Assembly: GCF_009856365.1 (NCBI RefSeq)
Contig: NZ_WMEX01000001.1
Span: 310,001-374,000 of the forward strand
Origin: Vreelandella halophila
GTDB lineage: Bacteria > Pseudomonadota > Gammaproteobacteria > Pseudomonadales > Oleiphilaceae
Reading direction: 5' to 3'
Length of the DNA: 64,000 nt
Made by a program: the position numbers and the translations under genes. This document shows, one piece after another, positions 9,573-17,983 of this stretch. The notes beneath the pieces were generated by a model that made no database searches, was not told where the DNA came from, and saw nothing but the letters and a program-made list of their open reading frames with translations. The first letter of the stretch is position 1. The number at the start of each line of letters is the position of its first letter.

Positions 9573-9594
9573 GATGTTTCTCCTGATTCGGGGC

Positions 9595-11016
9595 TCACAG
9601 GCCAGCCTGGGCGGCAATGGCCGCGGCGATGGCGGTGGCGACGGATTCGGGCCTGGACTTGGTGCTGTATTCGAGCAGTTCCGGATGGTTCTCAACGAAG
9701 CTGGTGTTGAACCCGCCCGCGCGGAACTCCGGGTTCTGGAGGATCTGTTGGTAGTAGGGGATGGTGGTGGTGACCCCGTAGATGCCCATGTCGTTCAGGG
9801 CACGCCGGCTGCGTTCCAGCAGCTCCTCCCAGCTGAGGGCCCAGACGATGAGCTTGGCGCACATGGAGTCGTAGTGCGGCGGAATCTCATACCCCGTGTA
9901 CATGGCCGCGTCCGTCCGCACCCCGGGGCCGCCGGCGGAGTAATAGCGGCTGATGCGCCCGAAGCTCGGCAGGAAGCCGTTCTGCGGGTCCTCGGCGTTG
10001 ATCCGGAACTGGGCGGCGAAGCCCCGGTAGCTGATGTCGGACTGGCTGTACGGCAGGGGCTCGCCCGCGGCGATGCGGATCTGGGTCTTCACGATATCCA
10101 CGCCGGTGATTTCCTCGGTGATGGTGTGCTCCACCTGCACCCGGGTGTTCATCTCCATGAAGTAGAACTCACCACTGTCGTCCAGCAGGAATTCCACGGT
10201 ACCGGCGTTCTCGTAGCCACAGCCCTTCGCCACCCGTACGGCCAGATCGCCAAGGTACTCGCGCTGCTGCTCGGTCAGCTGTGGCGATGGTGCCAGCTCG
10301 ATCAGCTTCTGGTTGCGCCGCTGCACGGAGCAGTCACGCTCGTAGAGGTGGATGGCGTTGCCCTGGCGGTCGACCAGGACCTGGACCTCGATGTGGCGCG
10401 GGTTGACGATGCACTTCTCAAGGAAGACCTCGGCACTGCCAAAGGCCTTGGTGGCCTCGGAAATGACCCGCTCGTAGTTCTGGCGCAGTTCCTTCTCGCT
10501 GTCACAGCGGCGGATACCACGGCCACCCCCGCCGGAGGTGGCCTTGAGCATGACCGGGTAGCCGATGCGCCCGGCCTGGGCAACCGCGTCTTCCACGTCC
10601 TCCAGGTTGCCCTCGGAGCCCGGTGTTACCGGAACGCCGGCGCGGATGGCTGTGTTACGCGCCTCGGTCTTATCACCCATGCCGTGGATGACTTCCGAGG
10701 CCGGGCCGATGAACTGGACCCCACGATCCCGGCAGACGGCAGCAAGGGTCTCGTTCTCGGACAGGAATCCGTAGCCGGGGTGCAGGGCATCGCACCCTGT
10801 CTCCACGGCCATGTTCACCACCTGATGGGGATTGAGGTACCCGGAGAGCGGATCCTGACTGATGCAGTGGGCCTCATCGGCCTTTTTGACATGCAGCGAA
10901 TAGCGGTCCGCTTCCGAGTAGATGGCGACCGCCGTGATGCCCAGCTCCTGGCAGGCGCGGGCAATCCGGACGGCAATCTCGCCCCGGTTGGCAATGAGCA
11001 CCTTTTTGATCGTCAT
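9595..11016 (-). CDS. accC: Biotin carboxylase, pyruvate carboxylase subunit A
   Basis: A 473-residue ATP-grasp biotin carboxylase that carboxylates the biotin on its partner with bicarbonate and ATP. Visible family signatures include KVLIANRGEIAVRI at the N-terminus, the glycine-rich KATSGGGGRGIR loop, the FYFMEMNTRVQVEHT segment and the active-site lysines. It lies 22 bases upstream of oadA, so the pair is an operon and this copy belongs to pyruvate carboxylase rather than acetyl-CoA carboxylase. Its start lies 28 bases after the stop of the cysD remnant. No promoter is obvious in that gap, so transcription may enter from the remnant region or from dabBA. Confidence 0.9.
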   Translation of the reverse strand: MTIKKVLIANRGEIAVRIARACQELGITAVAIYSEADRYSLHVKKADEAHCISQDPLSGYLNPHQVVNMAVETGCDALHPGYGFLSENETLAAVCRDRGVQFIGPASEVIHGMGDKTEARNTAIRAGVPVTPGSEGNLEDVEDAVAQAGRIGYPVMLKATSGGGGRGIRRCDSEKELRQNYERVISEATKAFGSAEVFLEKCIVNPRHIEVQVLVDRQGNAIHLYERDCSVQRRNQKLIELAPSPQLTEQQREYLGDLAVRVAKGCGYENAGTVEFLLDDSGEFYFMEMNTRVQVEHTITEEITGVDIVKTQIRIAAGEPLPYSQSDISYRGFAAQFRINAEDPQNGFLPSFGRISRYYSAGGPGVRTDAAMYTGYEIPPHYDSMCAKLIVWALSWEELLERSRRALNDMGIYGVTTTIPYYQQILQNPEFRAGGFNTSFVENHPELLEYSTKSRPESVATAIAAAIAAQAGL

Positions 11017-11044
11017 GTCATAGTCTCCATTAGCTGGACTCCGG

Positions 11045-11252
11045 TCAGAAGTAGCCTTCGCGCTTCTTTTTCTCCATGGACCCGGTCTGATCCCTGTCGA
11101 GCAGACGCCCCTCGCGCTTGGTGGTCTTCGCCGCCAGCATTTCCTTGAGGTGAGAAGAAGATACAGGGATTCTCAAAGCAGGCGACCACCTCCCGGATAA
11201 CATGAATCGCCTCAGCTTCCAGCTCTCGGAGGTGGTTGGTGATCTTTTCCAC
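11045..11252 (-). pseudogene. cysD: Internally deleted, frameshifted remnant of cysD
   Basis: Two ends of sulfate adenylyltransferase subunit 2 (CysD) are joined with the middle missing. From GTG 11252 the first 32 or so codons read [16 protein letters not shown], matching the CysD N-terminus. After about 11155 a second frame reads [19 protein letters not shown] and then [12 protein letters not shown] with a stop at 11045-11047, the CysD C-terminus. Roughly 235 of about 300 codons are absent and the two pieces are out of frame, so no active enzyme can be made. The one open frame that crosses the joint (to 11013) reads nonsense after the junction. A Shine-Dalgarno-like GGGAG remains upstream. 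A cysN gene at the right edge of the window suggests an intact cysDN copy elsewhere. Confidence 0.85.
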
Positions 11253-11378
11253 GATTACAGCTTTCTCCCGCCGTGTGCTGTTTCGTCATGGGCCTACCGG
11301 ATTCGGAATCCAGACCTTAATGAGTTATTGATTTCGAAAAAATCGAAAAAATAATTTTTATAGTTCGAGATATTCGAT
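11253..11378. other. AT-rich spacer between dabA and the cysD remnant
   Basis: These 126 bases contain a run near 11330-11375 that is far richer in A and T than the neighbours, with several TCGA repeats. I see no gene and no GC-rich terminator stem. It may be the old promoter region of cysD or the junction at which the dab operon was joined. Confidence 0.4.
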
Positions 11379-13871
11379 TTATTGATGAGCCTCTCCAGAA
11401 AAGGCATGCCATCCTGATTCCCGTGTCCGCCGTTCGATGACCTGATCTCCGCCATCGATGCGGAAAAGGTGAAGCCAGCCATTCTCAAACAGGTTCCGGA
11501 CCGATGGATTTCTGTCGATAACCTGATCGATCGCACCGGCAGGTGCCTCAATGAACACCGAGAGCCTCAGTGGCTGGTGCACCCAGGCGGACCCGTCGTG
11601 TAGCGACTGCAGCGGCAGCCCGGTGCGCAGGTCGCCGCCGTTGCCCTCGAATACGCCGATATGGCCGCCCACGACGTTGTGCAGCACCTTGTTGCCGGCG
11701 CCGTAATGCCGGTTGTCGACGGTGGAGGCGTAGTACTGGAAGTTGATCCAGTGGCTCACGACCATCGGCGCGGTCATGATCAGCTCCAGTACCTGCGCGT
11801 TCGAGTCCTGGTGCCAGTCGTAGTCATGCAGGAAGGTACGCCCCGCGAGTTTCAGGTGGCCGGAGCGCTCCCGTGGCGCCACGATCAGGCTCGCGTTGCC
11901 CGCCAGCCCCCATTCGGGACGGACCTGTGACCAGTCCTTTCGACGGCGACCCAGGGCATTGAGAAGCCGCCCGCCCCGGTGCGGGGAGAGACCGAAGCGT
12001 TCCGCGCGTTCATCCCGGGTTCGCTGACCCGCCTCTGCCAGCGTGGATTCGACACGCGTCACCACCATGTGATGGGAGGCGGGGATCTGGCTGGTATCAA
12101 GGAGCGTGACCTCATCGGTAACCGTATCGTGAACCGCCGGCAGGAACAGGGTGTGTGCGGCGATATCGCAGCCCAGCGCCTCAAGCTGGTTGCGCACGTT
12201 CGGGTCGTTGAGCAGTCCGGCCAGGGCCCGGGCGTTGGATGATCCGCTCTGGCCGCAGCAGGCACCGCAATGCAGCGAGGTTGCGTGAGGATTATTGGTG
12301 GTCGGGCTCTTGTGACCCACGAGCAGGACCACGCCAGCGTCAGTCCGGGTCATGCCCATGCCAGTGAGCGCATTGAACGCGATCTGCGCCTTGGATTCGA
12401 CATCCAGGGCTTTGCCCGTCTCGAGTGCATGGAGCTCCGGTTTCCCGAACGGCTCCCCGTGCCCGTGGAAACTGTTCAGGGCAGCGGGGGGGTGGCTGAT
12501 GCCGGGGGTACCGGCAAGCAGCTTGAGGCCGTAGAGCCATCCCAGCGATTCCACGTAGCCGAAGATGGCGGGCGGGGCCAGGCTGAAGGATTGCCAGTGC
12601 GCTGATCTGGTCAGTTCCAGGCGGTTTTCGCTGGCGGCCTCTCCGGACACGTCAGGATGCTGCATGCGCACCTGTGGCGCGAGGAGCCCGGGCAGGTGGC
12701 CCTGCTCATGCGCGAGACCGGGGACGGCACGGGTGGCAGGGACGCCAAAGAAGCCGGCAAACCCATGGGTGCGGATGGATGGCGAGACCGCTTCCAGGTG
12801 ACGGCGCAGTACCTCCGAGCGCACGTCGATGCAGAACACGGCCTCGATGCGCTCGAAGGACCTGGTTGGCTCTTCCTGGTGATGGCAACCCCACGCGGGC
12901 AGGAAGCGTGCAAGCGGCTGCTGGTAGGCCAGCTCGCTGGCCCGTTGCCAGATCCAGTCCGGTCGTTGTGCCGCCCGGTTATGGTCGTCCAGAAGGGGCC
13001 AGCGCTCCTTTTCCTCGAGCCATTCCTGCTCCAGCGTCAGGCCCTTGTGGAGGCGGTAGAGAACCAGTTCCCAGGCAAGACGGATGGCGAGCAGATCGCG
13101 CAGGCAGTCGTCGCTGCCATCCAGGCCAAGATCACGCTGCCAGCTGTGCCATGCGCAATGGCTGGCCCAGCCATGGATGGTCAGCAACAGGTGGTGGAGG
13201 TAGGCTTCTGCCGAGGCGTGGGGAATGGCCTGCTCGGCCAGTGCCAGGGCGATGAGTTCTTCCGGCTGGTCGGGCAGTGATGCAAAGGCCCTGTGCAGTC
13301 GGGGCAGTCCCGAGACAATGGCAATGCCCCGCTCATGCACGACCTGGGCCAGCCATTCCTCGTAGAGGCCGCCGCGATCGCCGATTGGCCACTGCGCCTG
13401 TCCCTGGTCAAACCAGGCGCCGCAGAACTGGCTGATCTGGTGCACGATCATCTCATGCCAGAACTCGTTCTCGCTGCTTGGACCGTAACGGTCCAGTACC
13501 ATCGAGAAGGAGTGCATGGTGGACGGCTTTATGTCCTTCTGCACCGCCTGGACCAGTGTTCTGGTGTTAAAACAGCTTCCGTATTCAGTGGCTGCCCTTT
13601 GCAGGTGGTCTTCGCTGATGTGGCCTGTTTCCCACAGGCGGCGATAATAGGGGCGTGGCATCAGCAACCTGGCCCCCTGACGCGTCGCCAGTTTCGCGGC
13701 AACGGACTCAATGGGCTGATCCGTCATATGCCAGAACGGGTTGACCGTTATGAACTGATCCAGCGGCCACGAGGGTGTGATCAGTCCGCCAACTCTCTCG
13801 ACGAGGTCATGAACCTCCCCGGGATTGGAGGATTCCGCATACTGATTGAGGCAGGCTTGGTTGAGGGTCAT
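11379..13871 (-). CDS. dabA: Inorganic carbon transporter subunit DabA
   Basis: An 830-residue DUF2309 protein, the carbonic-anhydrase-like half of the DAB bicarbonate-accumulating system. DabA is thought to hydrate CO2 to bicarbonate at the cytoplasmic face, driven by ion flow through DabB. All four zinc-site residues are present with the published spacing: C347 and D349 in FCIDVRSE, H520 in VGHKSP and C535 in LHCGACCG. These correspond, with a constant offset of four, to C351, D353, H524 and C539 of the Halothiobacillus protein. Length and the N-terminal PFWHM segment are typical. It overlaps dabB by four bases (ATGA), so it is the second gene of a dabB-dabA operon. It is intact and should be active. 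Confidence 0.93.
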   Translation of the reverse strand: MTLNQACLNQYAESSNPGEVHDLVERVGGLITPSWPLDQFITVNPFWHMTDQPIESVAAKLATRQGARLLMPRPYYRRLWETGHISEDHLQRAATEYGSCFNTRTLVQAVQKDIKPSTMHSFSMVLDRYGPSSENEFWHEMIVHQISQFCGAWFDQGQAQWPIGDRGGLYEEWLAQVVHERGIAIVSGLPRLHRAFASLPDQPEELIALALAEQAIPHASAEAYLHHLLLTIHGWASHCAWHSWQRDLGLDGSDDCLRDLLAIRLAWELVLYRLHKGLTLEQEWLEEKERWPLLDDHNRAAQRPDWIWQRASELAYQQPLARFLPAWGCHHQEEPTRSFERIEAVFCIDVRSEVLRRHLEAVSPSIRTHGFAGFFGVPATRAVPGLAHEQGHLPGLLAPQVRMQHPDVSGEAASENRLELTRSAHWQSFSLAPPAIFGYVESLGWLYGLKLLAGTPGISHPPAALNSFHGHGEPFGKPELHALETGKALDVESKAQIAFNALTGMGMTRTDAGVVLLVGHKSPTTNNPHATSLHCGACCGQSGSSNARALAGLLNDPNVRNQLEALGCDIAAHTLFLPAVHDTVTDEVTLLDTSQIPASHHMVVTRVESTLAEAGQRTRDERAERFGLSPHRGGRLLNALGRRRKDWSQVRPEWGLAGNASLIVAPRERSGHLKLAGRTFLHDYDWHQDSNAQVLELIMTAPMVVSHWINFQYYASTVDNRHYGAGNKVLHNVVGGHIGVFEGNGGDLRTGLPLQSLHDGSAWVHQPLRLSVFIEAPAGAIDQVIDRNPSVRNLFENGWLHLFRIDGGDQVIERRTRESGWHAFSGEAHQ

Positions 13872-15454
13872 GATGAGACTCCTTCATCCGGGTAGATGGG
13901 GGCGGGTTCCGGTTGCTCACGGCGGGCGCGCGGCTTGGGAGGCCAGAGAGTGAAGGTGATCCGCGTGAACGCTTCATCCAGGTACAGGCCGTTGAACAGC
14001 AGGGGACGCACGCGCTGCCAAAGCCGCGCCTCAGGGCGGTGCATGATGTGCGCCCGCGCCACCAGAAGAAGTGCGAGGACGCCTGCTGCCAACAGAAAGG
14101 CCGATGGCGCGGGCGGCATTGCCGAGGCTGGCACGAGCCCCCCGAAAATCTGTTCCGCCAGCAGGTAGGCGCCGGTGATGGCGAATGATGCCGCGAGTGC
14201 CTTACGCCAACCAGCGTGACCCAGCGCCCCGCCGAGTTCCGCCAGCAGTGAGGCAACCGCTGTTACCAGCACGGCGCCGGTCAGAAGTGTTGCCATGGTG
14301 ATGGGCTTCCCGAACACGTAATGACCCAGCATGAAGATGCCGAGGCCGGCTGAAAGCGCGAGAACCCAGATTGCCGGTCGCGGGCGGCCCACCTCATTGC
14401 TGCCGCGCCTGATCAGCGACTGCATGGGCGCCTGTCCCGAGCTGAGGAAGGTGTGGGCCTTGTAGAACGAGTGTGCAACGAGATGAACCAGCGCAAGATG
14501 ATACAGGCCCAGCGCGCACTCAAGGAGCATGAACCCCATCTGTGCCGTAGTGGACCAGGCGAGCATCACCTTGATGCTGATGCGGGTCATCATGACCAGG
14601 GACGCGATGGCCACCGTGGCCAGTGCGATGGCAAGGAGCAGCCAGACCGCGAACTGCGTGGCCTCGAGCAGCGGGGAGAGGCGGATCAGCAGGTAGCCGC
14701 CCATATTGACGACCCCGGCGTGGAGGAGCGCGGAAACCGGCGTGGGTGCCTCCATCACCTGGATGAGCCAGCCGTGGAAGGGCAGCTGGGCGGACTTGAG
14801 CGCTGCCGCCAGAACAATCAGCACGGCCGCCACTTCCAGACTCAGGGCCCCGTTGCCTGCTCCTGCCTGAAGCCGTTCATTGATCATTGCGATATCGGCA
14901 CTGCCAAGCCCCTGAGCGATCAGGACAAAACCGGTGACGAGCATGATGTCCGCCAGCCTGCTGACCAGGAACTTCTTGTGGGCCGCAAGCAGCGCCTTGG
15001 CGCGATCAGGGTAGAACACCAGCAGCCGGTGAAGGCTGAGGCTGGTGGCCAGCCAGGCAAGTGCAAGCACGGCAAGGTGACTGGCAAGGACCAGAACAGT
15101 GACGCTTGTCAGCGTGAGTGAGAACCAAAGCGTAAAACGCAGTCTCCCGGGCTCGCCATCAATGTAGTTTCTGGAGAAGCGCAGGATGGACCAGCCCACA
15201 AGGGACGTCATCAGGACCATCACCGCGCTCAATGAGTCTGCAGCGAGCAGCGGAAAATGGTGGGTGGGCGTTGCTGAGTGGAGTGTTGTGGCCAATATCG
15301 CAAAAGCTAATACGACGGCAGCGGAAGCGAATACCTGGGTGAGGAGCCAATGCTGGCGATGCAGCTTCGGAAGGCATGGAATGAAGGCAGCACTCAGCCA
15401 GGCCAAGGGAAGCAGGGCCGGAAGGTAACCGTTCAGGTCAAAAAACCACGGCAT
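13868..15454 (-). CDS. dabB: Inorganic carbon transporter subunit DabB (NuoL/MrpA-like)
   Basis: A 528-residue polytopic membrane protein related to the antiporter-like subunits NuoL and MrpA. At least twelve hydrophobic segments are visible, with the family segments LKSAQLPFHGWL and PTPVSALLHAGVVN near residues 215-250. In DAB systems this subunit conducts protons or sodium and energises the DabA partner. An AGAGGTG ribosome site precedes the ATG at 15454. It is divergent from a LysR regulator across 74 bases, so both promoters share one short region. No separate NDH-1 genes lie nearby, which supports the DabB reading over a respiratory role. Confidence 0.92.
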   Translation of the reverse strand: MPWFFDLNGYLPALLPLAWLSAAFIPCLPKLHRQHWLLTQVFASAAVVLAFAILATTLHSATPTHHFPLLAADSLSAVMVLMTSLVGWSILRFSRNYIDGEPGRLRFTLWFSLTLTSVTVLVLASHLAVLALAWLATSLSLHRLLVFYPDRAKALLAAHKKFLVSRLADIMLVTGFVLIAQGLGSADIAMINERLQAGAGNGALSLEVAAVLIVLAAALKSAQLPFHGWLIQVMEAPTPVSALLHAGVVNMGGYLLIRLSPLLEATQFAVWLLLAIALATVAIASLVMMTRISIKVMLAWSTTAQMGFMLLECALGLYHLALVHLVAHSFYKAHTFLSSGQAPMQSLIRRGSNEVGRPRPAIWVLALSAGLGIFMLGHYVFGKPITMATLLTGAVLVTAVASLLAELGGALGHAGWRKALAASFAITGAYLLAEQIFGGLVPASAMPPAPSAFLLAAGVLALLLVARAHIMHRPEARLWQRVRPLLFNGLYLDEAFTRITFTLWPPKPRARREQPEPAPIYPDEGVSS

Positions 15455-15510
15455 AGGACAGCACCTCTTGGGTCAACTCTGTTTGCCGGGATTGTCAGCT
15501 GGTTAAAAAC

Positions 15511-15538
15511 ATATTAAAAATAGAAACTATGGAACCAA
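15511..15538 (-). promoter_or_regulatory. Putative dabBA promoter in the dabB-lysR gap
   Basis: On the minus strand TTGGTT (15533-15538) and TAATAT (15511-15516) are 16 bases apart, about 57 bases before the dabB start. The -35 box overlaps the first codons of the LysR gene, so regulator and operon promoters must interfere or share an operator. The surrounding 74 bases are AT-rich, as usual for LysR-controlled divergent promoters. Confidence 0.4.
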
Positions 15539-16467
15539 ACGATCTGTTTTTTAGATTGAACAGGCTTAACTACCACCACCTTTACCATTTCTGGTGGGTT
15601 GGACGGCTTGGCAACCTGACGCGCGCCGCTGATCAGCTCCATGTGGCTCAGTCTGCGGTTTCCACCCACGTGCATCGCCTCGAATCGGCGTTGGGCCAGA
15701 CTTTGTTTGACCGCCAGGGGCGAGCTCTCCAACTCACCGAGGCCGGGCGTGTGGCCATGCGTCATGCCGAGGAAATCTTTCAATCCGGTGCCGAACTGGT
15801 TGGGCTTCTTTCAGAGGGTAAAGAAGGTAGGACGCGGGATGTCCATGTTGGGGCCGTTTCCACGCTCTCGCGGAACTTCCAGGAGGCTTTCCTGTCCCCG
15901 CTGATCGGCAGTAGCGATGTGAACATGACGCTCAGCTCGGGGCGTCTGGATGATCTGCTCAAAGCTTTGGAAAATCACAGCCTGGATCTGATCCTGTCGA
16001 ATACCGCTGTAACCCCGGGAGCGGCAGGCATCCGGTCCTGCCAAGAAATTGCCCGTCAGGTGGGCAGCATTGTAGGGCCTCCCCGCCTCATGGAGACGTC
16101 GAGCCGTGTCTCTGATATCGATGGCGTCCCGCTGCTCCTTCCAGGGCGTAGTAGTGGTTTCCGAGCCTCGTTTGACCTCTACTGCAGGCGTATGGGGGTA
16201 ACGCCTGTCATCGTGGCAGAGGTCGATGATATGGCCATGTTGCGTCTGCTCGCCAGGGATTCCAATTTTGCTGCCGTGCTGCCGAAGGTCGTCGTCAAGG
16301 ATGAGCTGCGCTCAGGAATGCTCGTGGAGTATGGAGAGCTGCCAGATGTTTATGAGTACTTTTACGCCATCACTGAGAAACGCCGATATGATAAGCCCGT
16401 CATACTGGAGCTGCTACGTCAGCTGGACGATGTACATCTCCACCAAAGCATGAGAGCGTCCGAGTGA
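15529..16467 (+). CDS. LysR-family regulator, likely of dabBA
   Basis: A 312-residue LysR-type regulator. The winged helix-turn-helix spans about residues 15-75 (LTRAADQLHVAQSAVSTHVHRLE) and the effector domain about 105-300. The NYHHLYHFWWV start resembles the NhaR branch of the family. Its position back-to-back with dabB, 74 bases away, is the standard layout for a regulator and its target, so it probably controls dabBA in response to inorganic carbon supply or an ion signal. That is an inference. There is no good Shine-Dalgarno site ahead of the ATG at 15529, so the transcript may be nearly leaderless. Base composition is lower in GC than the flanking core genes, in line with later arrival. 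Confidence 0.85.
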   Translation: MEPNDLFFRLNRLNYHHLYHFWWVGRLGNLTRAADQLHVAQSAVSTHVHRLESALGQTLFDRQGRALQLTEAGRVAMRHAEEIFQSGAELVGLLSEGKEGRTRDVHVGAVSTLSRNFQEAFLSPLIGSSDVNMTLSSGRLDDLLKALENHSLDLILSNTAVTPGAAGIRSCQEIARQVGSIVGPPRLMETSSRVSDIDGVPLLLPGRSSGFRASFDLYCRRMGVTPVIVAEVDDMAMLRLLARDSNFAAVLPKVVVKDELRSGMLVEYGELPDVYEYFYAITEKRRYDKPVILELLRQLDDVHLHQSMRASE

Positions 16468-16532
16468 ACCCAAGGCTGAGTCGGTTCGAGGACAGAGACC
16501 TGAAGTAGGCTGAAGACTTGATAACAAGCCGG

Positions 16533-16850
16533 TTACTCAGGAATACGGGTAATATCTATGACGCAGTTGATTGACAGTCGTTCATCTTCCGAACCTGCGC
16601 TGGCGATCAGTTCCGTCAAATCGGCCTTGGTCTGTAGTAGCTGCTCAATACGCCGGTTGCTCTGCTCGCTGATATCGCCTAGCCGTTCCTGCTGGCTGAA
16701 CCTGTCTTTTCGGTGGAATTGGATCTTGTGTTCGATCAAAGCCAGGAGAATGGTCTTAGCCTCTTCGGCTGAGAAGTCGCCGTCAATCAACTGATAGCGA
16801 ACATGTTCAGAATTTTCCAATGTCAAACTCCATACCAGAGTACCACACAT
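16533..16850 (-). CDS. Small hypothetical protein with a C-terminal coiled coil
   Basis: A 105-residue protein that I do not recognise. It begins MCGTLVWSL, contains an EEAKTILLALIEHKIQFH segment and a glutamine- and glutamate-rich helix (residues about 55-85) that could form a coiled coil, and ends in a short hydrophobic stretch. The start is uncertain: the ATG at 16850 was chosen because the 35 residues of the longer frame (to 16955) are low-quality, and a TTG ten codons in (16820) is another option. It lies convergent to the LysR gene with a 65-base gap. Base composition is AT-richer than the core genes, like the rest of the dab block. Confidence 0.5.
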   Translation of the reverse strand: MCGTLVWSLTLENSEHVRYQLIDGDFSAEEAKTILLALIEHKIQFHRKDRFSQQERLGDISEQSNRRIEQLLQTKADLTELIASAGSEDERLSINCVIDITRIPE

Positions 16851-17097
16851 AAAATATAGCGCTTTCTGGGCGAATTGAGTAGGGGGAGCCTCGGGGACGG
16901 AAACCCAACGGCAGGAAGCCGACTCGCAAGTCTCGGCCCAACGAACTGTACTCACTTTGTCCTTTACTTTTGCCGCTATAGCGCGACCTGGGTGCAGTCA
17001 GATGCTGTGCGATTTGCGGGTGCGTCTGGTCTGGTCCAGAATTAGCGGCGGGTCGTATCCCCACCCGAGACCAGTCCAGCAGGAGTTACGCTAACCC

Positions 17098-17949
17098 ATG
17101 CTCATCATCATCGGCGCGGTAGTGGTCACGTTCAGCGTGCTGGTCGGGTATGTGCTGCATGGGGGCAATCTGCCCGTACTGTGGCAGCCCACCGAGCTCC
17201 TGGTCATATTCGGCGCTGCTTTCGGCGCCTTTCTGATGGGCAACAGCTTCCACACCGTCAAGGCGACCTTTGCCGCCTGGCCGAGGCTCATCATGGGCAC
17301 GCCTTTCAACAAGGCGTTCAACATGGATCTCCTGAGCCTGATGTATGACGTGTTCGACAAGTCCCGGAAGCAGGGCATCATGGCCATCGAGGCGGATGTG
17401 GATGACCCTGAGGAGAGCCAGATCTTCACCCGTTATCCTGCCATCATGAAGATGGAGGAACTGCTCCATTTCATTACCGATTACCTGAGAATCATGAGCA
17501 CCGGCAACATGGCGGCCCATGAACTGGAAGGGCTGATGGACCAGGAGATCGAAAAGCGTGAGGAAGAGCTCAAGGAACCCGCGCACGCGGTCGGCTCCGT
17601 CGCGGATGCCCTGCCGGGGCTCGGCATCGTGGCCGCGATCCTTGGAATCATCATCACCATGGGCTATCTGGGAGGAGAGACCTCGCAGATTGGCAGCCTT
17701 ATTGGCGCGGCGCTGGCTGGTACCCTGACCGGTATCTGGGCGGCGTACGGTTACGTGGGGCCAATCAGCAAGACCATGGAGCGCCAGGTCGACGAGGAGA
17801 TGAAGTGCTACGAGTGCGTGAAGAACTCACTGCTCGCCACTGTCTCCGGCCAGGCACCACAGATGGCCATCGAATTCGGGCGCAAGGTCCTGCCAACCGA
17901 ATCGCGGCCCAGCTTCCAGGAGCTGGATGATCATGTCCGTTCGCGCTGA
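17098..17949 (+). CDS. motA: Flagellar motor stator protein MotA
   Basis: A 283-residue inner-membrane stator subunit. Four hydrophobic segments are visible (residues about 2-20, 33-50, 170-190 and 200-220) with a large cytoplasmic loop between the second and third. The conserved prolines of the channel are in DALPGLGIVAAILG and GYVGPI. With MotB it couples ion flow to flagellar rotation. The start is preceded by CAGGAGTTA. A GCCGCTATA sequence at 16972-16980 resembles a flagellar sigma-28 -10 box but lacks a matching -35. The motB gene follows after 34 bases. Confidence 0.95.
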   Translation: MLIIIGAVVVTFSVLVGYVLHGGNLPVLWQPTELLVIFGAAFGAFLMGNSFHTVKATFAAWPRLIMGTPFNKAFNMDLLSLMYDVFDKSRKQGIMAIEADVDDPEESQIFTRYPAIMKMEELLHFITDYLRIMSTGNMAAHELEGLMDQEIEKREEELKEPAHAVGSVADALPGLGIVAAILGIIITMGYLGGETSQIGSLIGAALAGTLTGIWAAYGYVGPISKTMERQVDEEMKCYECVKNSLLATVSGQAPQMAIEFGRKVLPTESRPSFQELDDHVRSR

Positions 17950-17983
17950 TACCGGCGCAGGTGATCGGGGTCGGAGGTAAGCA

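Noticed and set aside
9484-11148. A 554-codon plus-strand frame opposite accC
   Set aside because: accC is unmistakable on the minus strand; the mirror frame shows no known motif.
11013-11252. A 79-codon small gene
   Set aside because: Only the first 32 or so codons make sense; the rest is the cysD C-terminus read in the wrong frame, so I call it a pseudogene.
16953-16980. Sigma-28 promoter for motAB
   Set aside because: GCCGCTATA resembles the -10 box, but the -35 position (CACTTTGT) is a poor match to TAAAGTTT.
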